DNA of 61,870 bases from Algibacter sp. (GCF_029245835.1 NZ_JAQWOO010000050.1:1-61870); one strand, 5' to 3'; counted from the stretch's first letter, positions 1 through 9,947 are shown. Numbers and translations are program-made. The notes: generated by a model not told the origin, from the sequence alone.

Positions 1-403
1 TAGTGACAGCATTGGTTTTCTTCATTAGAAAAATAAGTGGAATTATTCATCTAATATACTGAAAATCAATGCTTTAACCTAATTAATCAATGCTTAATTT
101 ATTGAAAATCAATGAATTATATTTTTGTCATGTACTAAAATGTAAAAGTCATCTTTTTTAAAAAGTAGGTATATGCTTTCTTGTAAACTAAAACACTTAT
201 CTAGCTTTTAGATTTTTTTTAAGATTTTAAGGAAATGATAAAATATGATCATTAAGGGATAATTATTGAGTTACAAACACAGAAAAATTCAATTTTCTTG
301 CGAAAAATATTGATTTAGTGGTTATTAAAGCACTCTCATTTAATGCTAATTACTATTAAAAAATCACACCTTTATTAATTAATACAACTAAAACTAAACA
401 ATT
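1..403. promoter_or_regulatory. Upstream region of the first SusC gene with three phased AATCAATG repeats
   Basis: This AT-rich leader precedes the SusC gene and holds no credible ORF. The octamer AATCAATG occurs at 64-71, 85-92 and 107-114, so starts are 21 and 22 bases apart, about two helical turns. The first and third copies are part of a longer shared TGAAAATCAATG. Regular phasing of this kind would suit an operator for a dimeric or AraC-type regulator, but the A+T richness makes chance similarity possible. No clear TAnnTTTG box was found close to the start codon. Confidence 0.3.
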
Positions 404-3400
404 ATGAAAAAACAAATTACTGTGTTATTGAGAAGAAGTTTCTTTCTGGGAATACTTCTCATGTTTATGGGCTTTGACCAAGCTAACGCACAACAAACCA
501 TTAATGGAACTGTAGTTGATGACTCTGGTGTTGGCATTCCAGGGGCGAATATCATAATAAAAGGAACATCTCAAGGATCTGTCACAGATTTTGATGGAAA
601 CTTTAGTATTTCAGCATCATCAAATGATGTTTTAGAAATCTCTTTTCTAGGATATGTAACACAAACTATTACAGTAGGTAATCAAACAACAATCAATGTA
701 ACGCTAGCTGAAGATACTGCAAAACTTGAAACGGTAGTAGTAATTGGTTACGGAACTGCGAAGAAGAGCGACGTAACAGGTGCTGTTTCTCAAGTTTCGG
801 CAAAGTCATTTGAAGACCAACCATTGGTTCGTGTTGAAAATGCATTACAAGGTAGGGCGTCTGGTGTTACCGTTGCAGGTTCGGGTTCGCCAGGAAAAGG
901 AATAAAAGTAAGAATTAGGGGTGTTAACTCTATTACTGGTAACAACGACCCTCTTGTAGTGGTTGATGGTGTTTTTGGAGGAGATTTAAGAACAATAAAC
1001 CCAAATAACATTGCTTCTATGGAGGTGCTTAAAGATGCATCTGCACTAGCAATATATGGGTCCAGAGGGTCTAACGGTGTTATTTTAGTAACAACTAAAA
1101 AAGGTTCAGGTAAAGCCAAAGTAGTTTTTGATCAGTTTATAACAGTATCCAATATTAACAAAAGGATTCCAACTTTAAGTTCTGCTCAATTTGCAACCTT
1201 AGAAAATGAAGAATTTATTGCTAACCCAGTTAATGATCCGGCCGACGCTCCTTATTCTGCAGCGCAAATTGAAGCTTTTGAAGCTAGTCCAATAAGGTAT
1301 CAAGATTTGATGTTTCAAACAGGTTTCACGAACAACACGCAACTTTCTATTAGTGGGAGTACTAATGATAAATTAAGATATTTTTTATCTGGAAACTTTA
1401 TGGATCAAAAAGGTACACAAATCACTTCTAATTATAGAAGATACTCGTTTAGATCTAACGTAAGTAAAGAATTTAATGATAAATTAAGTGTTACTGCTAA
1501 TGTGACTGCAAGTAGAGAAATTACAAATAATGACCAAGACGCTTTTAATAGCCCAGACGGTAGTAGTATATTAAGAGCCATGACTTGGGATCCTACTGCT
1601 CCTGTAAGAGATGAAAATGGCGACTATATTTTAAGATCTCCTAGAGAAGTTGCAAATAATAACTTTAACCCTATTCGAAGGTTAGAACTAAGTGACCATG
1701 AAGTAACTGCGGATCGTTTAAATATTACCTTAAACGGAAAGTACAACTTTACAGATAATATTAGCTATACTTTAGTTACTTCGGTTTCAACATTTCATAG
1801 AAATACGGAATCGTTTAGAGTTGAAGGCGATTTTGATGCCACAGGTTTTACCAATATTTCTTACCAAAATAATAATGCCACATCACATCAAGTAAGTAAT
1901 ATTTTAAACTGGAATCAATCATTTAACAAGCATAATTTTGATGTTACCGGTGTTTATGAATTTCAAGGTACACGAGCACTCAATAATGGTTATGCAGTAA
2001 ATGATTTAAATGTTGGAGGTTTATACCTAGCAGATGAGAGTGCTAATGAAACCTTCTCTAATTCTGGAGATGAATCAGCAATACAATCTTATTTGGGCCG
2101 TGCACAATACAACTTTAATAGCTTTCTGTATTTGACAGGGTCTCTAAGAGTTGATGAGTCTTCAAGGTTTTCAAAAGATAACAGAACCGGGTATTTCCCT
2201 TCTGGAGCTATTGCAGTAAACTTAGCAAAGTTAGAATTTATTGAAAAATCACCGTTATCATCGCTCAAATTTAGAGCTGGTTGGGGTAAAGTAGGAAACC
2301 AAAACATTAATGCAAGCGCTAGGTTTTCACTAAACAATAACTCTGGTCTTTATACAATTGACGGTGAAACTACTAATACAGGATCTGTTCAATCTCAGGA
2401 GGGTAATCCAAATTTAACTTGGGAAACAACTACTCAGACTAACATAGGTTTAGATTTTGGTTTTTTAAACGGTCGCATAACAGGATCTATTGACTGGTTT
2501 AACAAGGATACTGAAGATTTATTACTTCAAACTATTGTTCCTGGCACCTCTATTATAACCTTCATAAATGCAGGTGAGGTTAATAATAAAGGTATTGACT
2601 TTTCAATTGGTGCTGATATCATTCAAAAGGACGATTTTAATTGGAATGCTAGTTTTAATCTTTCTTCTCTTAAAAACAAAGTTACTAAACTTAATGATGG
2701 TGCAGATTTTATTGTTGGAAACGCCAGTGGAATTGGTGGTGCTGGAATCAGGCTTAATGTTATAAAAGTGGGAGAACCTCTTGGAACATTTTGGGGTTAT
2801 GAAGCACAAGGAACATGGAAGACTACTGATAATATACCGGTTGATGGGGATGGGAATTCATTGTTCCAGCCGGGTGATGCAAAATTCAAATTGGATGAAA
2901 ACAATGAATTAGAATTCAATACTATTGGTAGTGGGCTACCTGACGTAACTTTTGGATTTAATAACACGTTTACTTACAAAAATTGGGATTTAAACATCTT
3001 TTTAAATGGTTCATTGGGATTTGATGTATACAACCAAGCTAGAGGTACTATTACTGGAAATGGAGGGAATAGAAGTAACCTTTCGCCAGATGTTTATAAC
3101 AGATGGACTCCTGAAAACGAAACAGATTTGCCAAGAGCAGGAACTGGGAATGTTTTAAATTCTTCACGTTGGGTTGAAAAAGGTGATTTTGTTAGATTAA
3201 GCAACCTTAAATTAGGATATACTTTTGATGACACCCTTATTAGTGGAATAAATAGCCTACAATTATATGCAAGTGGACAAAATGTATTTTTAATAACAGA
3301 CTACAAAGGCTATGACCCTGAGGTGTCATCATTAGTTCAAGGAGGTGCAAACGAAGATGCAGGTGCAGGAATTGATAGTGGTGCATATCCAAATCCAGTT

Positions 3401-3433
3401 TCATTCACAATAGGACTTAAAGTTCAGTTTTAA
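404..3433 (+). CDS. SusC-like TonB-dependent outer-membrane transporter
   Basis: This 1009-residue protein is the outer-membrane barrel of a SusCD glycan importer, which moves oligosaccharides into the periplasm using TonB energy. A signal peptide covers about residues 1-29, ending ANA before QQ. A carboxypeptidase-D regulatory-like domain follows (about 32-108), then a TonB-box-like ETVVVIGYG. The plug domain runs to about residue 233 and carries the typical LKDASALAIYGSRGSNGVI stretch. The rest is the beta barrel, ending in an aromatic residue (LKVQF). SusD follows after 22 bases. The family is certain; the glycan is inferred only from neighbouring enzymes. Confidence 0.95.
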   Translation: MKKQITVLLRRSFFLGILLMFMGFDQANAQQTINGTVVDDSGVGIPGANIIIKGTSQGSVTDFDGNFSISASSNDVLEISFLGYVTQTITVGNQTTINVTLAEDTAKLETVVVIGYGTAKKSDVTGAVSQVSAKSFEDQPLVRVENALQGRASGVTVAGSGSPGKGIKVRIRGVNSITGNNDPLVVVDGVFGGDLRTINPNNIASMEVLKDASALAIYGSRGSNGVILVTTKKGSGKAKVVFDQFITVSNINKRIPTLSSAQFATLENEEFIANPVNDPADAPYSAAQIEAFEASPIRYQDLMFQTGFTNNTQLSISGSTNDKLRYFLSGNFMDQKGTQITSNYRRYSFRSNVSKEFNDKLSVTANVTASREITNNDQDAFNSPDGSSILRAMTWDPTAPVRDENGDYILRSPREVANNNFNPIRRLELSDHEVTADRLNITLNGKYNFTDNISYTLVTSVSTFHRNTESFRVEGDFDATGFTNISYQNNNATSHQVSNILNWNQSFNKHNFDVTGVYEFQGTRALNNGYAVNDLNVGGLYLADESANETFSNSGDESAIQSYLGRAQYNFNSFLYLTGSLRVDESSRFSKDNRTGYFPSGAIAVNLAKLEFIEKSPLSSLKFRAGWGKVGNQNINASARFSLNNNSGLYTIDGETTNTGSVQSQEGNPNLTWETTTQTNIGLDFGFLNGRITGSIDWFNKDTEDLLLQTIVPGTSIITFINAGEVNNKGIDFSIGADIIQKDDFNWNASFNLSSLKNKVTKLNDGADFIVGNASGIGGAGIRLNVIKVGEPLGTFWGYEAQGTWKTTDNIPVDGDGNSLFQPGDAKFKLDENNELEFNTIGSGLPDVTFGFNNTFTYKNWDLNIFLNGSLGFDVYNQARGTITGNGGNRSNLSPDVYNRWTPENETDLPRAGTGNVLNSSRWVEKGDFVRLSNLKLGYTFDDTLISGINSLQLYASGQNVFLITDYKGYDPEVSSLVQGGANEDAGAGIDSGAYPNPVSFTIGLKVQF

Positions 3434-3455
3434 AAAAATCTTTAATTAAAAAAAC

Positions 3456-4991
3456 ATGAATATGAATACAATTAATTTTAAAAAAGGATTAAAGGGCACA
3501 TCTTTATTAGGGCTGTTCTTTTTATTTGCTATTACCGGTGTTACCGTACAAAGTTGTGCGGATTTAGACCCAGATCCAACAGAATTTAACTTACCTCCAG
3601 AATCTTTTGGAAGTTTAGAAGAAATGGATAGTGGTATTGGTGGTGTATATAGCCAGGTAACCCTAGCTGCCCGGATGACCACGTTTTATGCACCAGCATG
3701 GGCCGGAGACGATATGACCACTCACCGTGCTCTCAATAAGGCAGACTTTAGAGAGTTTGACCAAAGAGCTGTTCTTTCTTCAAACAGTAGATTATTAAGA
3801 AACTGGAATGCTATTTTTGATGCTATAAATTCTATTAACGGTGTTTTAGATCGTTCAGAAGGATTGATTGGATTAGAGGCCGTAGATCAAAATTTGTTAC
3901 AACAGTATATTGGTGAAGCTCATTTTTTAAGAGGTATTTTGTTTTATCAATTAGCACGTGTACATGGAAGAATTCCATTACCATTAACAAAATTCCCTGA
4001 TCCTAATATTTCTAGATCTTCATTAGAAGAAGTATATCTACAAATTGAATCTGACCTATTACTTGCAGAAGAAAAACTTCCTGCTATATATCCGGGAGTT
4101 CCATCTGGAGCATCAAGACCTAATTCAGGTTCTTCTAGAGCATTTTTAGCACGTCTATATATGGATTGGGGAGGTTTCCCGATGAAGGACGCAAGTAAAT
4201 ACACTCAGGCAGCGTCTTCAGCATTACAAGTAATGGAGAACGCAGATAGCCATGGTTTTGGCCTAGTTGATGATTTAGAGGATTTGTGGACATTAGATGG
4301 ACGTTTTAGCAAGGAATCATTGTATACTATAGCATTCTGTAAACAATGTCCTAACAACGACGTAGGTAATAGAAAATTTAGCAGACTAGGATTACCAGCT
4401 GATTTAGGTGGATGGAATGAAACATTTGCAGAAATCAAATTTTTCGAAGATTTTCCTGCTGGCCCTAGAAAAGATGCAACTTATAGGTTAGATCTAGATT
4501 GGCAGAGTTTTAATGCTCAAAAAAGCCCTGTTTTCAAAAAAATTACTGGTCCTCCTGGGAATTTAAACCCAGGTGATTTTATTACCGAAAGAAATGACTT
4601 TATTATGCGATATGCAGAAATATTATTAATTTATGCTGAAGCATCTGGTCTATCAGGCAATGTAACTTCTAATTCGTGGGAAGCGCTTAATAAAATTCGT
4701 CGTAGAGCTGCAGGCCTGCCCTATGCAACTCCAGACCCTAGCGTGGATATCACATCTGGAATTATTGAAGACCTAGCTTTCGAAGAAAGCAAATGGGAAT
4801 TTGCAGGAGAGTACAAACGATGGTACGATTTAATGCGAAGAGAAAAAGTTAAAGACGTACTTTCTATTAGAGATAACGTTAGTGGTTTAATTCCTGAGCA
4901 TAACCCTATAATAGGCAGCCTAGAAGCCAGTAATTATCTAGCTCCTATTCCTGCCGATGCGGTTGCTAGAAACCCTTCCTTGGCAGACTAA
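3456..4991 (+). CDS. SusD/RagB-like surface glycan-binding lipoprotein
   Basis: This 511-residue protein is the lid and glycan-binding partner of the SusC immediately upstream. The N-terminus is a lipoprotein signal with lipobox VQSC (Cys34), followed by an acidic stretch (ADLDPDP) that fits surface export of Bacteroidetes lipoproteins. RagB/SusD signatures are present: GEAHFLRGILFYQLARVHG in the helical region, and MRYAEILLIYAEA and RRRAAGLPYATPDP near the C-terminus, followed by WEFAGEYKRWYDLMRR. A strong hairpin terminator lies 21 bases after the stop, so SusC and SusD probably form a bicistronic unit. Ligand not readable from sequence. Confidence 0.95.
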   Translation: MNMNTINFKKGLKGTSLLGLFFLFAITGVTVQSCADLDPDPTEFNLPPESFGSLEEMDSGIGGVYSQVTLAARMTTFYAPAWAGDDMTTHRALNKADFREFDQRAVLSSNSRLLRNWNAIFDAINSINGVLDRSEGLIGLEAVDQNLLQQYIGEAHFLRGILFYQLARVHGRIPLPLTKFPDPNISRSSLEEVYLQIESDLLLAEEKLPAIYPGVPSGASRPNSGSSRAFLARLYMDWGGFPMKDASKYTQAASSALQVMENADSHGFGLVDDLEDLWTLDGRFSKESLYTIAFCKQCPNNDVGNRKFSRLGLPADLGGWNETFAEIKFFEDFPAGPRKDATYRLDLDWQSFNAQKSPVFKKITGPPGNLNPGDFITERNDFIMRYAEILLIYAEASGLSGNVTSNSWEALNKIRRRAAGLPYATPDPSVDITSGIIEDLAFEESKWEFAGEYKRWYDLMRREKVKDVLSIRDNVSGLIPEHNPIIGSLEASNYLAPIPADAVARNPSLAD

Positions 4992-5012
4992 AAGTTTTAT
5001 TTTTAAGTTGCT

Positions 5013-5059
5013 AAAACACGGTAAGAGACATGTATTTCTTGTCGTGTTTTTGTTTTCTT
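5013..5059 (+). terminator. Rho-independent terminator after SusCD
   Basis: A long hairpin has arms 5013-5028 and 5035-5050 with loop CATGTA. It is continuous if G-U pairs are allowed, with AAAACACG facing CGTGTTTT at the base. A T-rich tract (TGTTTTCTT) follows. It ends the SusCD unit and separates it from the FG-GAP lipoprotein gene. Confidence 0.75.
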
Positions 5060-5083
5060 AAAACATACAAATTATTACATTTG
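5047..5083 (+). promoter_or_regulatory. Possible Bacteroidetes promoter for the FG-GAP lipoprotein gene
   Basis: A TACATTTG at 5076-5083 matches the Bacteroidetes -7 consensus TAnnTTTG. A TTTTTG at 5047-5052 could act as the -33 box, at a slightly long spacing. It sits directly downstream of the SusD terminator and about 70 bases before the start at 5152, which fits a separate transcript for that gene. Confidence 0.35.
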
Positions 5084-5151
5084 TATCTGTACAATTAGAG
5101 TTCTTAATATTCTAATAACCATAGCTTACTAGCTTAATATGCCATAATAAA

Positions 5152-8100
5152 ATGAAAACATCGAAAAGCCTTCAAACCTTTAAAAGTTTATTGATTTTAA
5201 TTACGACATTTTTATTATTGTTCTCTTGTGAAAAAGAACAAAAAAAAAGGCCTAAAAGTGAAGAAACAGTTTCAGAAGACAAGTTGTTTACTTCATTATC
5301 TGCAAATAAAACAGGTGTTGGTTTTGTGAATATTTTAGAGGAAACTGTCGATGCAAATTACTTTCAATATAATTATTTGTATATAGGAGGTGGTGTGGCT
5401 TCGGGCGATATAAATAATGACGGTTTTGTAGATTTATTTTTTACATCAAATTCTAATCAAAATAAGTTATACTTAAACAAAGGGGGATTTAAGTTTGAGG
5501 ACATCTCTGAAAAGGCCGGAATCATAAATAAAAAAGGGTTTGATACTGGAGTAACGTTTGTAGATGTCAATAATGATGGTTTTTTAGATATTTATGTATC
5601 AAGAGGTGGCTGGATTGATAAGGATAATAGATTCGCAAACCTGCTATACATCAATAATGGAGATTTAACGTTCTCTGAAAAGGCAGAAGAATTAGGGCTT
5701 GCAGATTCTAACAGAACCATTCAATCCGTCTTCTTTGATTATGATAATGACAACGATTTAGATGTATACATTTCAAACTCTGCTGATATTGTTAACCGCA
5801 ATCAAACTGAGGTACTTGATTTGAAAGATATTCAAACGAATCCTGAAACTATTAAACTAAAAGGAAGCGATAAATTATACAATAATGATGGCACTGGCCA
5901 CTACACGGATGTCACATTAAAAGCGGGAATTATGCCAGAGAGGGCTTTTGGTTTAAATCCTGAAGTGGTAGATTTAAATAATGATGGATGGCTTGATATA
6001 TATGTGAATAATGATTTTAACATGCCTGATTACGCGTTTTTGAATAATGGAAATGGAACCTTCACCGAAAGTGCCGATAAGGTCGTTAAACACATGTCAT
6101 TTAACAGTATGGGCGGAGATGTAGCAGACATGAATAATGACGGTTTCTTGGACTTAATGACTCTTGATATGAACCCAAAGGATTATATAAGATCTAAAAC
6201 TACCATGGGTATGACCTCAATAAGTCAATTTGAAAAAATGACTACAAATGGGTATCACTATCAATATATGCACAATATGTTACAGCTTAATAATGGTAAT
6301 GGCACGTTTAGTGAGATTTCTAAAATGGCTAATATGGGAGATACAGATTGGAGTTGGGCCATGATTTCAGCAGATTTTGATTTAGATGGACTAAATGATA
6401 TTTATGTAACCAACGGCGTTTTTAGAGATGTTATTGATAGAGACTCCAATAAAGCCATCGTTGAACAGCTTAAAAAAAATAATAGAAAACCTAGTAAAGA
6501 AGATTTCTTAAAATTTGCTAAAATGCTACCTCAGCAAAAATTAACTAATTATTTTTTTAAGAATAATGGCAATCTTACTTTTGAAGACACTTCAACCAAG
6601 TGGGTTAACGCTGTACCAACCTTTTCAAATGGTGCTATCTACACTGATTTGGATAATGATGGAGATTTAGATATTGTTATTAGTAATATTAATGACCAGG
6701 CGACTATTTTAAAAAACAATGCTAGAGATTTAAATACAGGAAATTTCTTAAAAGTTTCATTCAAAGGACCCGAGGGCAACACATTTGGCATAGGAACACA
6801 TGTCACTATTATCTTGGAAGATGACACTAAAATGGTACGTCAATTAATAAACTCTAGAGGATTCTTATCTGCTGTTTCAAACAAATTACATTTTGGGATA
6901 GGACAAGCTAAAACCATAAAAAAAATTGAAGTCGTTTGGCAAGATGGTAAAACACAAGTACTCCATAATATTGCTGGAAATAAAGAAATAACAATTGAAT
7001 ATAAAGAATCTCAACTTGTAAATGAATCTTCTAATTATGATAAGAAAACATTATTCAAAAGAATTGATTCAAACTATAAGCATATAGACCCTTATTTTAA
7101 TGATTATAGTCGTCAAGTTTTACTGCCGCACAAAATATCTCAAACGGGGCCAGCCTTAGCAAAAGCTGATGTAAATAATGATGGCATTGAAGATGTTTTT
7201 ATAGGTGGCGGGCATCTGCAAGCAGGACAGTTACTTTTAGGGCAAAAATCAGGCCTTTTTAAAATCACAAATCATCAAACATTTGCCTTAGACAAACAAT
7301 TTGAAGATACTGGAGCAACTTTCTTTGATGCTGACAATGATGGAGATCAAGATTTATTTATTGTAAGCGGTAGTTATGAGTTTGACAAAAACCCCAGAAT
7401 GCTTCAGGATAGACTTTACATAAACAACGGTAAAGGAAAATTTAAAAAAACATCATTACCAAAAATTTACTCAGCAGGATCCGTAGTTGTTTCGGCGGAT
7501 TATGATAATGATGGTGATATGGATTTATTTGTTGGCGGACGCGTAATTCCTGCAAGATATCCTCATGCTCCTGAAAGTTTATTATTAATAAATAATAACG
7601 GATCCTTTAAAAATGAAACCTATAAATTATCTCCTGAATTGCAGAATATTGGAATGGTAACAGATGCTAGCTGGTTTGATATTGATAATGACAACGATTT
7701 AGATTTAATTCTAACTGGAGAATGGATGGGTATAGAGGTGTTTCTCAACACCTCAGGCAAACTGGAAAAGACAACTTATTATGAAACATTGAACGATTCC
7801 AAAGGCTGGTGGAACAAACTATTAATCGTAGATATAGATGATGATGGCGATAAAGATATTGTAGCTGGTAATTTAGGCCTGAATTATAAGTTTCATGCAT
7901 CTAAGCAAAAACCATTTCACATTTACACCTCTGATTTTGATTACAACGGAACTGAGGATGTCTTTCTTGCAAAATATTATAATAATAAACAGGTTCCAGT
8001 GCGAGGTAAAGGTTGTACTGCACAACAAATGCCTCATTTGAATTCTAAAATAAAATCATATACAGATTTTGCAAATAGAGATATTGAAGGAATTTTAGGT

Positions 8101-8511
8101 CCTGGAATAAAAAAAGCATTACATTATGAGGCTAATGAATTTAGGTCTGGAATATTTATTAATAAAGGTGATAACAATTTTAACTTTCAGCCATTCGCAA
8201 ATCAAATTCAACAATCTCCAGTAAATAGTATTTTATATTATGATTTTAACGACGATGGGCATGATGATTTGTTGCTAGCTGGAAATAATTATCAATCAGA
8301 AGTTGAAACAACGAGGGCAGATGCTGGTGTTGGAAATATTTTATTGGGAGATAGCAAAGGCAGTTTCACTGCTATAAATCATTTAGAATCAGGCTTTTTT
8401 GTAGATAAAGATGTTAGAAATATCGTTTTGGTAAAGATGAAAGAAAAAAAAGTAGTATTTGTAGCAAATAATAACGATAAACACGATGTTTTAAAACTTG
8501 ACATCCAATGA
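5152..8511 (+). CDS. FG-GAP/VCBS-repeat lipoprotein with ASPIC/UnbV domain
   Basis: This 1119-residue protein carries a lipoprotein signal (LLFSC, Cys26). At least a dozen Ca-binding-type FG-GAP/VCBS repeats follow, such as DINNDGFVDLFF, DVNNDGFLDIYV, DLDNDGDLDIVI, DYDNDGDMDLFV and DFNDDGHDDLLL. They form two blocks separated by an ASPIC/UnbV-like segment at about residues 545-620 (LINSRGFLSAV, LHFGIG, VVWQDG). Such proteins are predicted beta-propellers and often lie next to SusCD pairs. A role in surface glycan capture or in assisting the transporter is plausible, but no catalytic residues were identified. The gene has its own likely promoter after the SusD terminator. Confidence 0.85.
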   Translation: MKTSKSLQTFKSLLILITTFLLLFSCEKEQKKRPKSEETVSEDKLFTSLSANKTGVGFVNILEETVDANYFQYNYLYIGGGVASGDINNDGFVDLFFTSNSNQNKLYLNKGGFKFEDISEKAGIINKKGFDTGVTFVDVNNDGFLDIYVSRGGWIDKDNRFANLLYINNGDLTFSEKAEELGLADSNRTIQSVFFDYDNDNDLDVYISNSADIVNRNQTEVLDLKDIQTNPETIKLKGSDKLYNNDGTGHYTDVTLKAGIMPERAFGLNPEVVDLNNDGWLDIYVNNDFNMPDYAFLNNGNGTFTESADKVVKHMSFNSMGGDVADMNNDGFLDLMTLDMNPKDYIRSKTTMGMTSISQFEKMTTNGYHYQYMHNMLQLNNGNGTFSEISKMANMGDTDWSWAMISADFDLDGLNDIYVTNGVFRDVIDRDSNKAIVEQLKKNNRKPSKEDFLKFAKMLPQQKLTNYFFKNNGNLTFEDTSTKWVNAVPTFSNGAIYTDLDNDGDLDIVISNINDQATILKNNARDLNTGNFLKVSFKGPEGNTFGIGTHVTIILEDDTKMVRQLINSRGFLSAVSNKLHFGIGQAKTIKKIEVVWQDGKTQVLHNIAGNKEITIEYKESQLVNESSNYDKKTLFKRIDSNYKHIDPYFNDYSRQVLLPHKISQTGPALAKADVNNDGIEDVFIGGGHLQAGQLLLGQKSGLFKITNHQTFALDKQFEDTGATFFDADNDGDQDLFIVSGSYEFDKNPRMLQDRLYINNGKGKFKKTSLPKIYSAGSVVVSADYDNDGDMDLFVGGRVIPARYPHAPESLLLINNNGSFKNETYKLSPELQNIGMVTDASWFDIDNDNDLDLILTGEWMGIEVFLNTSGKLEKTTYYETLNDSKGWWNKLLIVDIDDDGDKDIVAGNLGLNYKFHASKQKPFHIYTSDFDYNGTEDVFLAKYYNNKQVPVRGKGCTAQQMPHLNSKIKSYTDFANRDIEGILGPGIKKALHYEANEFRSGIFINKGDNNFNFQPFANQIQQSPVNSILYYDFNDDGHDDLLLAGNNYQSEVETTRADAGVGNILLGDSKGSFTAINHLESGFFVDKDVRNIVLVKMKEKKVVFVANNNDKHDVLKLDIQ

Positions 8512-8582
8512 GTCAGTCTGGTTGAAAAGTGGAGAAAAGCAAGTTAACCAGCGCAAGACACTTGTTTTTTTTGGCAGTGCAC

Positions 8583-8672
8583 CTAATTTTCATCTTCAAA
8601 AACATTAATTGGTTGGCAAGCGGCAACGGCATTTGCAGGCTTTACCCATTGTGCATTTTGATTGTCTAAATG
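8583..8672 (-). pseudogene. Possible C-terminal remnant of an unidentified gene
   Basis: Thirty minus-strand codons end in TAG and read as ordinary protein (NAQWVKPANAVAACQPINVF). The frame is closed by a stop directly upstream and has no start. The base composition is richer in G+C than the surrounding DNA. Family not recognised; a chance open frame is possible. Confidence 0.25.
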
Positions 8673-8744
8673 TTAGTTCGAGTAATTTTCAATAGGAAAA
8701 TAGTATCGAAAACAAGCTTTGAAGTGGAAAATTTTATTCTCAAT

Positions 8745-8777
8745 ACTAATTTTACTCATAAAAAGAGTAAAATTAGT
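8745..8777. repeat. Perfect 13-base inverted repeat
   Basis: ACTAATTTTACTC (8745-8757) faces its exact complement at 8765-8777 across a 7-base loop. No T tract follows in either direction, so it is not a standard terminator. It lies inside the decayed region and may be the scar of a lost element or an old terminator. Confidence 0.5.
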
Positions 8778-8847
8778 TAGAATAGATAAATTTCTCTAAA
8801 AATACACAACAGGTTTAGTATCCTTAATCACAAATTTAATTTTTAAA

Positions 8848-8988
8848 ACATTGCCCGAGCTTCATGATGGTAATTATGGCGCATAAAGCGTTAATATTAA
8901 AAAACCTGTCAATAGCGATAAGTGTTATAGTCTTGGAGCGTATAAAATAGGTATTGATTGTTTTATTAGTAGCCCTAGTTATTCTTAA
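8848..8988 (+). pseudogene. Coding remnant with one internal stop, family unknown
   Basis: This frame reads TLPELHDGNYGA, a TAA at 8884, then SVNIKKPVNSDKCYSLGAY and KIGIDCFISSPSYS before the next stop. The residue content looks like real protein, but there is no start codon and no family match that I recognise. It may be a piece of a decayed gene of this locus. Confidence 0.25.
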
Positions 8989-9407
8989 TAAAAAATAATA
9001 GCTCTACAACATTTCTGAAAATGCTGATGAATGGTTAAATTTAGCTGAAATACAGACTTCAACACTATTAAAAAACAGCTCAAAAAGGAAATGAAAAATC
9101 TTATATATTCCGAGCGGTAGTTATCAGAAATCATAATCTTTACACCTTAATTATTAAAAACTTAAGTCCATTCATTTTCAACGATTTGCCTTTCTAATAT
9201 TAGAAAAAATTAAAAGTTTTATGGTTATTATTAAAAACAGAATAAAAAATAAGGTGGTTGCAATATTTATGAATTAAGTGTATGTAATAAAATACGTTAC
9301 CCTCTGCGGGCGTTATTGGTAATTACTGAGTATAAGATGCTAATTTTAAAACTATTTAATAGCCATAAGTGTTCTAATTTTATGAGGAATAATAAATAAA
9401 TTATACA

Positions 9408-9947
9408 ATGAGAAAATCAATTATGGCAGGCATAGCAATATGCTGTTTTATAGGCATTACAAATGCACAAAAGGTTATTACTTCTCAAGATTTTGAAGCA
9501 TTAGAAAAAAAAGAAGATATTTTATCTTTAGATAGAGATAAATTTAACACCTGGGGTAAAAGTACATGGACAGTAACCGAAAAGAAAGGAAAAGGATTTA
9601 ATGATTCAGATAAGTTTGCAACTAGCGGTGATGAAGTAAATGCTACTTTAGTAAAATATAGAAATTTAGAGGTTGGTGAAACTTATGTGTTTAGTGTAGC
9701 TGTAAAAATGACGAATGCAGACGTCAATTGGAAAACTAACTACGCCGTTAAAGTATTGTCAGGCAAAGAGGGGGACATGCATTTTTATGTAAATGAGCAA
9801 TTAAAAGAGCCAAGGCAGGACAAGTGGCAATTGCATGAAGGGGAGTTTACAGTGATAGAAGGTAGAGAAAATATTTGTCTTCAAGTGTACCGATGGGCAG
9901 AAGGCGTTAAAATGCACGTAGACAACTTTAAATTAGTTAAAATCTAG
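9408..9947 (+). CDS. Small secreted carbohydrate-binding-like protein
   Basis: This 179-residue protein has an SPI signal (about residues 1-20, ending NAQ). One compact beta-rich domain follows, of the kind seen in CBM4/9/22-like jelly rolls: a VGETYVFSVAVKM strand near the middle, and a MHVDNFKLVKI ending typical of the last strand of these modules. It has no T9SS tail or lipobox, so it is probably periplasmic or soluble. No catalytic motif is seen. A degenerate second copy of its 3' end lies just downstream at 10063-10208. Glycan binding is inferred from fold resemblance and locus context only. Confidence 0.6.
   Translation: MRKSIMAGIAICCFIGITNAQKVITSQDFEALEKKEDILSLDRDKFNTWGKSTWTVTEKKGKGFNDSDKFATSGDEVNATLVKYRNLEVGETYVFSVAVKMTNADVNWKTNYAVKVLSGKEGDMHFYVNEQLKEPRQDKWQLHEGEFTVIEGRENICLQVYRWAEGVKMHVDNFKLVKI

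Larger units (their letters stand above)
8512..9407. other. Decayed intergenic region with coding remnants on both strands
   Basis: This region of about 900 bases holds no intact gene. Parts translate into protein-like but broken stretches. On the + strand, 8848-8988 reads through one in-frame TAA (8884) and includes YSLGAYKIGIDCFISS. Just downstream another short frame reads SENADEWLNLAEIQTS before a stop. On the minus strand 8583-8672 reads QWVKPANAVAACQPINV and ends in a stop. I could not assign a family to any of them. A 13-base-arm hairpin lies at 8745-8777. The region looks like the remains of one or more lost genes. Confidence 0.4.

Noticed and set aside
8745-8777. Inverted repeat as a terminator of the FG-GAP gene
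   Set aside because: It is over 230 bases after the stop and has no T tract, so it is listed only as a repeat.
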